DNA of 61,483 nt from NCBI GenBank assembly GCA_902651635.1, contig CACRSC010000111.1, positions 11,018-72,500 of the forward strand. The letters run 5' to 3'. The translations under genes and the position numbers were made by a program. The number at the start of each line of letters is the position of its first letter. Position 1 is the first letter of the stretch. The notes under the pieces are model-generated. The model searched no databases. It saw nothing but the letters and a program-made list of their open reading frames with translations, and was not told the origin of the DNA. This document shows positions 32,801 through 43,169 of this stretch, piece after piece. This DNA is from Mastigamoeba balamuthi (lineage: Eukaryota; Evosea; Mastigamoebida; Mastigamoebidae).

Positions 32801-33729
32801 CGCCTGTGATCGAGCAGCTCCTCCGGTGGACAGACGAGTTCCTGCTGCCCAAGCTCAAGGTCGGTGAGGGCGAGATGACCGGCATCCTCGCGCAGACGGT
32901 CTCCATATTCGCGTCGGAGCTCGTGGCCGTGGGCCTCAGCGGCCCCAGGATCATAGAAGCTGCCGTGGAGCTCTTCAAGAAGATGCTCCTCACGTGCAAC
33001 AGTGCGCCACCGCTCTTGACAACGTCCCGCGATGCTTGAACTCAGAGGCCTTCTTTTGCGGATGCAGAGCGGTTTGTGGCCACGGTGGCGCCGCACCTCT
33101 GCAAGTTCATCTACCACCTGCACCACGAGGGTACGTTCGAGGCGCAGGGAACGGAGCTGCTGTTCGAGGCGATCAGGAACTTCTCCGAGGAGGCCTTCCA
33201 CGACTTCCTTCTCGCCGACATCCTGGCGCTGCACCACGCGCGCTCTTCACTGCAGATAATTACCGCGGACCTCGTCCCCGTTCTTCTCGAGCCCGCCTGC
33301 GTGCGTCCCGCTGTTGCCAGTGAGGAGCGCGACTCAACACCTGCGCAGGGAGAGGGACCGTCGGCAGAGAGCGAGAGGGAGCTACCGCCTGCGTTTATGT
33401 TCCTGATACGGACGGCGCTCAAGTCGCCGGCGTTCCTCTCGGCGCTGATGCAGCACTTCAAGGAGCTGCAGATGGCGGGCGACGTGCCCACGATATGGAA
33501 GACGCTCGACGTGGTCGGCGTGCTGCTGGAGCAGTCGGAGCCCAAGGGCCTGGGGCGCACGCCGAACTTGAGCGCAGTCCAGGAGCTCCTTATGGGGCTG
33601 GTAACGAAGCTCTCGAGCGGCGGGTCGCTCTCGGGGACAGCCTCAGGCGCCGAGCTGACACAGCACTCGAGCAGCCTCCTGCACCTGTGCAACTCCAAGT
33701 GTACGCGAAACGAACGCCTCGCTAAATAG
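29825..33729 (+). CDS. NCAPG2: Condensin-2 complex subunit G2
   Basis: ATG at 29825 (MAESKDLLAALECDDP). An early intron joins STDH to SSDRKAAAEEAM. Stop at 33729. HEAT-repeat protein built from many exons. The diagnostic block near 31070-31560 reads PILWRAMSVANPQVRLNASR, VFMDAFPIHDPESP, LHDAHEGVRRAAVPGVCRIL, CTYWELIPAATAASLLHTLA, SSPAVRAAVLRGFRAVIDG and LAHDSSERVREAFAELML, matching the conserved NCAPG2 HEAT core in order. An acidic/basic linker (GEVKEEDDDDADAKKPRRKG) is followed by C-terminal helical repeats. NCAPG2 binds the kleisin NCAPH2 in condensin II and acts in chromosome axial compaction. Exon joins in the 30540-31080 and 33000-33080 regions are approximate. Confidence 0.9.
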
Positions 33730-33843
33730 ACTTTATTTCGGGCTCTCTCACACGCCCCGCTCTCACGCTGTGCTTTCCCCCAACGACCTTACAATGCGCA
33801 TCGAGTTTTCCCGGCAAAAATCAAAAAGCGATGTTACCGCTCG

Positions 33844-34609
33844 CTACTTTCCCATGCTCTGGTCCGAGAGCGCGTGGAAGGAGGGGGCGAGCCCCTCGAG
33901 CACCATCATGGGCATCTCCACGGGCGGGGGAGGGGGGACCGTGTCGTCGGGGTCCTCCTGCACGGCCTCGGAGACGAGGACGCTCCCGCGCTCCATCTCC
34001 AGCTCCTCCATCTCGCCGTCGTCGTCGTCGTAGGGCAGGGTGCTGCGGCGCAGGCCGAGCAGCGCCACGCCCTCGCGCAGGTCCTCGGGCAGCGTGGAGG
34101 CGGCGTTGGGCTGCGGCGCGACCGAGACGTTGGAGTTGGGGTCGTCGAGGACGATGCGCATCTTCGCCTCGGCCACGGCGAGCTCCTCCTCGCGCTGCGA
34201 GCGGACCTCGGGCGCCAGGGTCGGCTTGGAGAGGGACGTCCTGAGCTGCGTGATCAGGTTGTTGAGCGACTGGACCTGTTGAGCGAGCAGCTACGAATCA
34301 GACCGAGGCAGAACACACGCGCCGAGAGAAGCGTCTGCAGAACACGGTGCGTGCCTTTCGGTGGGGCCAGCGCCTGATCCCGTACTTGCGGCAGATCTTC
34401 TTCAGCTGTGCCAGGGGCGAGTGTCAGAGCAGTGCCCGACTATGCAGGAGATGTAGGGTGGGGAAGAGGGTGAGGGGTACCATGGTGGTGCAGATGCCGA
34501 GCTCCGCCGAGACCGTCTGAATGGGCAGGTGGAACCGGGACACGAGGTCCTCGCGCGTGATGCTCGCCCCCGCCTTCTTCTTCTGGCTCTGCGAGGCGTG
34601 CGTCTTCAT
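33844..34609 (-). CDS. RWP-RK domain protein
   Basis: ATG at 34609 (MKTHASQSQKKKAGASI). The RWP-RK domain is split by an intron: ITREDLVSRFHLPIQTVSAE then LGIC in exon 1, and LKKICRKYGIRRWPHRK in exon 2 near 34415-34360, including the name-giving RWPHRK. A second intron follows, then LLAQQVQSLNNLITQL (a helix suited to dimerisation) and an acidic, Pro-rich tail ending SDQSMGK. RWP-RK proteins are DNA-binding regulators best known from plants, algae and some amoebae, often in nitrogen or gamete control; the target here is unknown. It is divergent from the CDCA7-like gene. Confidence 0.88.
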
Positions 34610-35149
34610 CCGGGCGGCACTATGCTGCAGTGGCTTCGGGCTAGTTTAAGTGTGCGAGCGTTTGTCTCTTCGTAAGACAATACGTGGCCACCCCCGTCGC
34701 ATTTTCCCTCACGGCAACATACTCCCACGCAGTGCCAACAGCCATGAAGAAGCAACGAAGGTTGGATGCCCGCAACGGCAACGCTTAGGGTTGCCGGCAT
34801 CGAATGCGGTATAAATCCACGGGCGATTTTTGGTGCAGCCAAGGACAGGAAATTACTGAGACGAAGAAGAACGGACCCGAATTGCACATACCCAATGCGG
34901 GCACCTCGGCGTCATGGACCGAGCACCCGAAAGCCGAAATAGACGATCGAAGAGACAGGAGCACCGGTGAGGACAAACGTGGCGAAGACCCTCACACTGC
35001 ACCTGTGACAGTCCCTTTGGTTTCAGTACTGAGAGAAGGTGGGAGCGAGGAACCGCGCTAGCCCGCACCGCGCGCAGAGGCCAACGCCCACCCGCCGCTC
35101 CGCCTCGCCCGCCCGCCGGTTCTCGCCGCGCACTTGCACAAAAACCCGG
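34610..35149. promoter_or_regulatory. Bidirectional intergenic region
   Basis: 540 bp between divergent ATGs of the RWP-RK and CDCA7-like genes. No coding signal. A taaatccacggg segment and low-GC patches near 34800-34890 could be core promoter sequence, but no motif is certain. Confidence 0.4.
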
Positions 35150-36062
35150 ATGGAGCGCGAGGTCACGCTGCCCCAGGGCCTCTTCCCCTTTGGCAGCAGC
35201 ATTCGTGTGGCAGCGACGCCGGCGCCCGCCTCGCCGCCCACGTCGGGACGGGCACACGCCCCAGTGTGCAGCCCCCCGGCGGCGGTCTCCGCGTCGCCGT
35301 CCCCGGCGCCCGGTGCGGAGACTGTGGGGCAGTTCGTGCGCAGCCTCGAGGAGCGGCTCTCTGCCGCCGCGGGGCGCCGCGTGAGGGTCGACCACACTGT
35401 GGTGCTGCCCGAGGGTGGCGACCCGGTGGACGCCCCTGCCGGGGCCACGCTCGCTGACGTGCTCGGAGATGTACGCGGTCCCCACCGCGGGGGGCAGAGG
35501 GAGACCCTGTCCTTAAGCCCCCTGTCGTTCTTTTTTGCCCCCCTTTAACCCTCCCTCGCCTGATGGGCTGGCCCGAGCACCAGCGTTCATGCGGCGCGTT
35601 CTCACCCGCGGGTGCTCGCGCAGGGGGAGATGGAGCTCGTTCTCAGGCGTCGCAGAACAGCGTCCGAGCGCGTGGAGCGTCGTCCGAAGCAAAAGGTGCA
35701 CTTTGGCAGTATTCCTGAACTGGTGAAAGTACCCGCAAGCACCCAACTCACGCAAGGGGGTGGGGTGGGCTTATCTGCCGATCACAGGTCGTCCTCAACT
35801 TCTCCTGCCACAGGTGCCGCACGCGCAAACAGAAGTGCCTCGTGTGCCCGAACAACCCCAAACACAGGCACGCCCCGCTGATTACTTCGATCGCCGAGAA
35901 AGAGCGGCATTGAACTCACAGGTTCTTCACCCGCCCAGGTTCTGCTCCCTGTGCCTCGTGCGGTACTTTGGCGAGAGGGAGATGCCCGAGGACGGCTGCC
36001 CTGTGTGCCACGGGCTCTGCACGTGCTCAAAGTGTGCCCGGCCACCCAAGCCAAAGGCGTGA
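35150..36062 (+). CDS. CDCA7-like 4CXXC zinc-finger protein
   Basis: Four exons: 35150-35470, then from 35624 (GEMELVLRRR), then from about 35789 (VVLNFSCHRCRTRKQKC), then 35939-36062. The last intron is GC-AG, 35868-35938, 71 nt. Splicing gives the zinc-finger order CHRC...CLVC, NNPKHR then FCSLCLVRYFGE, CPVCHGLCTCSKC, which matches the zf-4CXXC_R1 domain of CDCA7. The upstream segment is basic (RRRRTASERVERRPKQKVHF) and the N-terminus is Pro/Ala-rich. Family knowledge: CDCA7 recruits the remodeller HELLS/LSH and co-occurs with DNA methylation maintenance. The protein ends shortly after the finger (ARPPKPKA). Confidence 0.8.
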
Positions 36063-36641
36063 AACGGCGATTTCAGCGATAGCTACTTTTTCATTTAATT
36101 TTCCTCGTCGAATTTAGCCTACAATTCACACGTCTTATGCGCCGTCTCCGCGTTACGGTAAACGCGGCCAGGCGCTTCCTATCTCTACCTATTACTTTTC
36201 CATACCCTCCGACCACCCCAAAAGGCTTCAAAGCAAAAGAAGCTCCTTTTCTAGTTGTTTCCCAATGTGTGCATTGGTACACAGCAACACGTGTTGGATC
36301 ATGACGCAAACACTCCAGGAAAACCACTAACTATGGATCCTGCACCTGCCGCCCCCACCCCACACGGTCCCTCTGAGGTGCGGGGGCGGGGGGCGGGGGG
36401 CGGGAGACAACTCCAACGACTCCACATCCACACACGGTTCGCTGGCTTCTAATCACGGTGCTGTGCCAATGAAGGATTGTACCACCGAGGAAACATCTGG
36501 ACCGCTTGCCATTGACTGTTTGACCAACACCACGAACGTTCGCCATACATTATAATATCTCCAAGATGATCCAGTGATATCTTATAGTGCCAAAAATAGC
36601 ACACCCCATCCAACCCAGCCCCAAGGCCGTCGCTGCCTCCC
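36063..36641. other. Intergenic region, no gene seen
   Basis: 580 bp of mixed composition between two plus-strand genes. Contains a G-run near 36378-36402 and T-rich stretches near 36085-36110 that may be 3' untranslated sequence. No family signal. Confidence 0.4.
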
Positions 36642-39057
36642 ATGAAGCAGAGGCAGCGCCACATGAGCAGCGGCGAGTCGACCCGCGCCGGCACCCAGCT
36701 CCCCCAGGCCCAGCTGCGCCGCGCGCGCTCGGGCAGCAGCAAGGCCCAGTCGCCGCCCCGCTCTGCCGGCAGCGCCGCCTCGGCCTCGGCCACCAGCGGC
36801 AGCGCCCCCCCCGGTGCCCCCGCACAGCCTGGGCGAGGAGGTGCTGCGCCTCATCCAGTCGCTGCGGCTGCCCCTGGAGCCCTCGTGCGCGGGGGCGGGG
36901 GCGGCGGCGGCGGCGCAGGGGGCGCAGAACGGCCGCGGGGGCAGCGGCAGCACGCGGCTCGAGCCGCTGCCCTCGACGCCCGCGCCCATCGCCGCCCCGC
37001 TGCGCGAGCGCGCGTCGATGGTGCGCTTCACGCGCTCGGCAGACGGGGGCCCCGAGCCCGGCGACTGGGACACAGGCACGAGTGCCGGCCGCGCTGCCCT
37101 CTCTGGGCGCTGGGCCTCTCTCGCCCCCCAAGTTCAATTGACCGATCGATAACGCGATACGATTCCCGATTTGGGTCCCGCAGGGGAGAACGAGGGGTCG
37201 ACGGGGGAGTTCGAGGGCGAGGACGACCCGGCGTTCACGGGGCTGCGGGACGACGAGGACGAGGCGACGCCCGACGCCCTCGACCTCGAGTGGACCGACG
37301 ACGGCAGCGCGTTGCGCGACGCCGGCAGGCGAGCCCGCGCAGACGGCCGCCCGATGCGCCTCGTTGACGCCTGCGCGGTGCTGCGCACGCTGAAGCTCGT
37401 CGACTCGGGCATCACGACCATCCGCCCCGGGGCCACGGGCACCGCCGCCGAGGCCTCGGCCTGCGTCGCGGCCATGTCGAAGCTCGAGACGCTGTGCATG
37501 GCGGGGAACCACCTGCGGGACCTCAGAGGGCTGCCGCCGTCGCTCGTCGTGCTCAGCGCCCCGCTCAACGCGTTCAGGGGCGAGCTGAACCCGTGGCTCG
37601 GGCTGCCGCCGAGGCTCGCGCACCTCGGGCTGCCCTACAACGCCATCGAGGGCATCGCGGCCCCGCCGGCGCAGGCGCAGGCCCCGTGGACGCTGTCGAT
37701 GCTGTCGGTCGACCTCAGCCACAACTGCATCGCGGACCTTCCGGCCGTCTGCGAGGCGCTCGCCAAGGGCGCCCCCGCGCTGAGGCACTTGGCGCTCATG
37801 GGCAACCCGTGTGCGCTGCTCCGCAACTATCGGTCTTTTGTGGTGTCCTCGTTGCCCGGCCTCGCGGTGCTCGACGACGTGCCTATCAAGGCCAAGGAGG
37901 CCAAAATGGCAGCAGCTGCCGCAGTCGCAGCCGCAGCCGCGACAACAATGCCTGAGTCGCCTGGCTCCGGAATTGTGCCAGCAGTCCCTGCAGCATCCCC
38001 TGTCCCAGCGCCGGCACTGAGCAATGGTACGCAAACCCCCCTGAGGCCGTCGGCCTTTGCAACTCACCTCTGACGACCCGACAGAGATCGACCTCGCGAT
38101 TTCGCTCGAGGCTCTTCACACGGAGGACGATATGCTGTTTGTCCCGGAGAGGGACTCGGCACTCAAGTCAGCTTTTGTTCTGAGGCTCGTTGTTCCCGAG
38201 GCGTTCGGGCCCCTGGGCACTGGTGCGCTGAGCTCGATCGTGATACCGTGGTTGGACATACAGTGGCCCCTCTCGTTTGCCGCATCGTTCTGCATCAAGC
38301 CCGTTCCCCACCTGCGCGCGCTGCTCAAGTCAGAGGTCTGGTTCAACATGTACCGAGTCACATACGAGCCAGAGCTCCAAATCCTGCCGCACATAGTCGC
38401 CGCTCTACTGCCGGACAAGAAGGCAAAGAACGCCAAGGACAAGGCCCCGCTAGGAAAGGCAAACAGACCGAGCACCAACAAGGAGAAAGAGAGGGAAGCG
38501 ACGGAGTCGCGGGGGAACAGCCCACGAGAGAACAGGGATTGGAGGCGCGTCGTTGGGAGCTTCACGACGAACAGGCGTCTGCTCAAGACGCAGCAGACCA
38601 GCCAGCAGATTCCCATCACACAATCCTTCCAATCGTTCCCAGATGTCTTCCAGCAGTCGGTGGTGGCGCTCAACATCACCCAGACGTCGGTAACTGCAAG
38701 CCAAGCGCCTGCTGCCTCAGCATCAGACCACCTTACCATTCAAGAGTCTTGCCAGCGTATCTGCGACGCAATAGAAGGTACTCCGGTCTGACTTTTACCA
38801 ACTCCTGACGCTGCCCAGCCGAGATATCACAGAGGGAAGCGAAACCGACGGAGGAACTTGTTGCCAAGCTGTGCTTTGACATGAGCGCCTTCCTCGATGG
38901 AGCTGTATGGCGACAGGACCCATACTCAGTTTCTAATCAACACACACAGAAGGACATAAAGGCAGACTGTCCGCTTGTGTTCGTTAAGTCCCGAGACATC
39001 CAAGGCCCCCATGCCAGGACCAAGGCATGGGTCTCTATGTCCGCCGCAATGCTATGA
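36642..39057 (+). CDS. LRRC43-like leucine-rich repeat protein
   Basis: Start taken at ATG 36642 (MKQRQRHMSSGESTRAGTQL), although the frame must shift by one at a C8 run (36805-36812) to reach PPHSLGEEVLRLIQSLRLPL. An intron near 37080-37180 leads to acidic sequence and then leucine-rich repeats: LRTLKLVDSGITTI, LETLCMAGNHLRDLRGLPP, LAHLGLPYNAIEGI, LSVDLSHNCIADLP, LRHLALMGNPCALLRNYRSF, VVSSLPGLAVLDDVPI. This LRR set with the NPCAL..YR.F...LP.L..LDD cap resembles LRRC43. The second half has WPLSFAASFCIKPVPHLRAL and a Lys-rich KKAKNAKDKAPLGK stretch. A last intron at about 38778-38818 joins DAIE to AEISQREAKPTEEL, stop at 39055-39057. LRRC43 is associated with motile cilia, so this hints at a flagellate stage. 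Confidence 0.6.
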
Positions 39058-39238
39058 CAAAAAAAAAAGTACTTCGAGAACAAATCCGACTCGCCTCCAA
39101 TTGTCTCACCATGTGGAATCTGTTCATTGATTTTCTGGGGAGGTGCTGCCTGACTTGTTGACCAGTGATCGCACTCACCATGGGAAGGGACTGCTCGGCT
39201 TGTGCCTTTGTGACGCAGTCCATCACCTTGTGATCTTT

Positions 39239-39937
39239 TTAGCAATAGAACGGCTCGGATGCGGTGACGTCTATGTGCCCTGCCTGGTAGCCCGCCCCGT
39301 TGGTGTCGAGCTTCGCCCATCCCTGGTAGCACGTCGGGTCCGGTGCGCTGCAGCCGTCGAATGCAGGCCACTCGACGTCCCCGATGTGCCCCGCTCCTCC
39401 ACACAGATCGACGATACGGAAGGTCTCGACGGCGCCAGTGGAGATGCTCGTGAGCCTCACGCACTTTCCGCAGTTACTCTGTGAACGCCATTGCCCCTGT
39501 GTTATTTTTGGCTCGCAAACCTAAGTGTAGAGAAATGCAGCACAACGATCCCAGGGGAAAACAGAGAGGAAGTCCCCGACACAGAGTTGGTTCACCTAGC
39601 ACCAGAGCTTCAATATGTTTGGCGTTCTCGCAACAAAGGTTGTGTGGTATCGAAAATAACATACAATTGCAGCTTTCCAAACCCCAGAATAAACCGAACA
39701 CACAACCCCCGACGCTCTGCCTACCTGCGTGGCATACAGATAGGCGATGTACGGGTACCGCGTGAAGTACGACCTGTCGTGACCCGCGAGTGCGTCCTGG
39801 CACATGAGGCCATTGACGTTGCCTGCTTGCTGCTGCCTCCAGTACTGCGCCTGGTAGTTCACGTGCAGCGCAGCAGCCGCGGTGTCCACTGCGAGCACCA
39901 CGATGGCAACGAGGAGAAGGGAGCGCGAGGGGTTCAT
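39239..39937 (-). CDS. Secreted barwin-like domain protein
   Basis: ATG at 39937 opens a signal peptide (MNPSRSLLLVAIVVLAVDTA). Exon 1 39937-39725 ends YIAYLYATQ. A 246-nt intron (39724-39479) joins to exon 2 39478-39239, beginning SNCGKCVRLTS. The second exon reads TFRIVDLCGGAGHIGDVEW, WAKLDTNGAGYQAGHIDVT, ending FYC. CGKC.R....G....RIVD.CG and the LDTNG.GY..GH.dV core match the barwin/expansin-like double-psi beta-barrel. Such proteins bind or loosen polysaccharide, and a few have endonuclease or lysozyme-like activity. The role here (cell wall or bacterial prey polysaccharide) is inferred. It converges with the LRRC43-like gene. Confidence 0.7.
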
Positions 39938-42900
39938 GGGTGATGTTTAAGGTTGCGTTATTTGTGAGGCTGTGTGCAAGAGAGCAGTTGCACGGTTTTT
40001 GTCGGTTGAAAAATCTAGATTCTGTACGTCTCATGATATGTGTATGGATTTCATCATTCGTGCACCTTTCCTACACCGACGGATGGAAGCAGGAAAAGCA
40101 GCAGATGCAGTAACCGAAGGGCGAACCCATGGCCTGTACCGAAAAAACTTGGGTAGAAATGTGAGAGAACCACATGAATAATTCATAGTGTCACACAGAC
40201 ACGAGCCAGAGCTGTAACAGACACCAAGCCAGTGAGCCATATGATAGAGGTAATGAATGGGATTGGCTGCTTTGTGGCCAGTGTTGTTCTGTTAGTGCTG
40301 TGGCTCCATTGTGTGTTTCTTCACATGTCCGGCAGATATTTTTTCGTTGGATAGCTCAATATCTTTTTGGGCAGAAACCTAACCCCTCCTTTCAATGGGA
40401 AATCCTCAAAACCAGTGCGCGCACAAGAGCTGCAGGGCACCAGGAGTACGAGCACTGATGTGGCTCGTGGTGTTTCTGCCTCTGAAGCCCATGTGGGAAG
40501 ACGCCAACTCTCAGGAAGTCCCTCTGTGCAAGGCACATGTTCTTGCTAATGAACGCCTTCAAAACGTACGTGCAAAAAATGTGCAGTAGTGTTCCTCCAT
40601 TTTATTGCTTACTTCAATATTTAGGTTAAGATACTATTTAAATCGCTCTTAAAATTTGGGAACAAATTGACACATTTTCCTCCAGGCCCACCTTAAGGAG
40701 AAACATGTATATGGACCAGAACCAAATCCAGAACTCATAGTGTTTGAAATGTTTATATTACTTTTAGATATTAGATGTGATTATAAATATTCAATTTCAC
40801 AAGTGAATTCATAATTTATCTATGAATCCAATATGATGTCTTCTAGCCCACTTAATTCGTGCTTGATTGCGCATATCAGATCCTGATTTGATCAATATAA
40901 TCTAAACAAGGAGTGTTGGTTCAGAATCAGACATGTTTAATATGACTACAGCCAGAGATAATGTTGTGAAATTTTGGATTTCAGTCAAATTTACATATTA
41001 TAGAATCAAGAAATATTGGAATGCTGAATGGGAGCGACTTTTCCCAATACAACTGACTGCTAGTGATTTATCATTTGTTTTCACTTCATCTTTTTCCGGA
41101 ACATGCCATGGATTCTGTCGGGTACAACCCTTCTCGAACAAACTGTAGGTTCATCACCAGGCAAACCACCTTCATGTTCGAGTATTGCTGTACCCCCCTT
41201 CCCCCAATAGAGCCTGCCATATTGAAAAACACCAATTGTCATATGACAGGCTAAGACCTGTCAATATTTCGGTCAGACAGAGAAAGGGCAGCTACTCCAA
41301 AAGGAAACAGCCATTAAGAACGGGAGAATTATAAGAGAAGAACATATCGACGAGCACCAGCATGCTACATGACTGCAATAGTCATTAACAGCACGGGAAT
41401 GTACTTCTTACTCATGAACTGCAGGTTGTGACAGTTTTTTTGTAGAAGGAAAGGGGGATGAATGCGAGAACAAGAGGAAAAGGAAGGCATCAGGAAAATG
41501 AAGTGCAGGGTGTATCTGTTTGACTGGTTAATACTGCACAATCCCACTGAGATCTCGAGCATGAGGTTTCGTCCCCTGAAGCAGGGTGATTCCGCCAATG
41601 GGTTCTGCCATGATCTGGAAGAGCTAGCCAAGACCGACTGCATTAAGAGCCTCTTTGCAGAGGGGGTAAAAATGGGGAAAAAAGAGGGAAAAGGGGATGA
41701 AGTGGAAGAATGGTAAGAGAAGAAAGAAGAAACAACACCATTTAAGTCCTTAACATTCCAGAGAACTGGCATAACCCATGCCTGCAGCTGTCAGTTCATT
41801 GGCTTCCACTTGTATAGGGAGCTGTACAGGGCAGTCAACTGTTCAGTGATAGTTCACAACAAAATGTGATTTGTTCTTCTGTATCCTCTTGACCTTTATC
41901 ACTGTGATGCACACATGTAAGACAGTGATACTTATATGCAGAAGAAGGTTTTGTTCTCTGCTGTGAGCTGATACAGATAGATGAATGAGCTTCCTTGTTA
42001 ATAAGGTAGAAGATGCTGCCAATATCTGTCTGATGCTTATATTCTCGTTGAGCCCCTGAGGACCACATTCTGATGCTCGAGAAGCAAGAAAGTTTTCCTG
42101 ATTCTTTCTCATTTACGGGCCATAAAAAACTTGAAGCACCTTTCTGCAGGTGCAATCCATCAGAGAAGGAACAATATAGAAGTATAGTTAGGTCTGCAGG
42201 GGCTGTGGAATAACCCCGAGGATCTCCCCTGATGTTTGCCAATGAGTCATCAGTCTTCCCTTAAAAGGACTGCTGTGTTGCACAGACAGGCCCTTCTTTC
42301 CTCCTTCCAGTCCCCGTGCTTTCTTTTTGCTCTTACTGGATTTGAGCATGGAGCACATGGAACGTGGGTCATATATGTATTTCTTAAGTTCTTTCTACTC
42401 GAATTGTTGCTCTTTGAGGTTTTTCAAAATCACATTTCATTAAAAATCCTTTTCTATTGCAAATAATCAAGCACAATTGCTCATAAAACGTGGAAATGTG
42501 GAATTCAAAGTAAGAAATGCTACCTTGAGTTATCTGCCAGCAGTATACTCTCTGACAGTGCTTTAACCATTTGATGTATTACTAACTTTGCCACAAATAG
42601 AGTTACTTTCAAAATTCCTGTAACACCTTTATACAAATGCACTCTAGAACTTATATCCTCATGAGCATACTCTTAATAGAAATTCTAACGATTTTTAATG
42701 ATTGGCAGCAATTTCAGCAAAGAAGCTCCATGGGAGGAAGAAGAAGGACTGGTATCTGCAAAAAGAGAGACCTGAAGGGTATGTGCAACTTCTTACAACC
42801 TGAAAAGTTGAATATCACGTAAATGTACTGACCTAATGCAATTTATACTTAAAGAGTTAAACTAGCACAATTTATTGCCAAACTACTTTTCAAGTGCCAT

Positions 42901-43169
42901 AACATACTAGGTTTAAATGCCAGTGGATAGTAAACCCCATTTGGCATGCTCATTACAGCCTTTAAAACGAATTTTTCCATCTATCTATCTCAAATCCAAC
43001 ACCTTAACGAACAAATTAATGGAGGAAAAACGAAAGAAGTTATCAGTAAATTGCATCAATCATCACAGCAGTGAAAATAGCACTTTATGGCTATTAGCAT
43101 CTCATATCTAGAAATCAATTTTCAGCACTAAAGTAGTGATAATGTTGGCCTTTGGTATGTAATCTTTTA
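39938..43169. other. AT-rich 3.2-kb region without genes
   Basis: Composition drops sharply from the GC-rich genes on the left. Stop codons are frequent in all frames. The longest open frames (for example 40367-40589 and 41462-41716 on plus, 41365-41772 on minus) lack family features. It includes short tandem units (ctatctatctatc near 42980) and A/T-rich patches near 40740-40830. No tRNA fold, terminal inverted repeat or transposase is seen. It may be an isochore-like spacer, a decayed mobile element or foreign/misassembled sequence. Confidence 0.55.

Noticed and set aside
41365-41772. Open frames on both strands in the AT-rich island
   Set aside because: Short for the interval, rich in rare residues, and with no signal, domain or splice support.
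39938-43169. Transposon or CRISPR-like array in the AT-rich island
   Set aside because: No terminal inverted repeats, transposase, regularly spaced repeats or target-site duplication could be seen.
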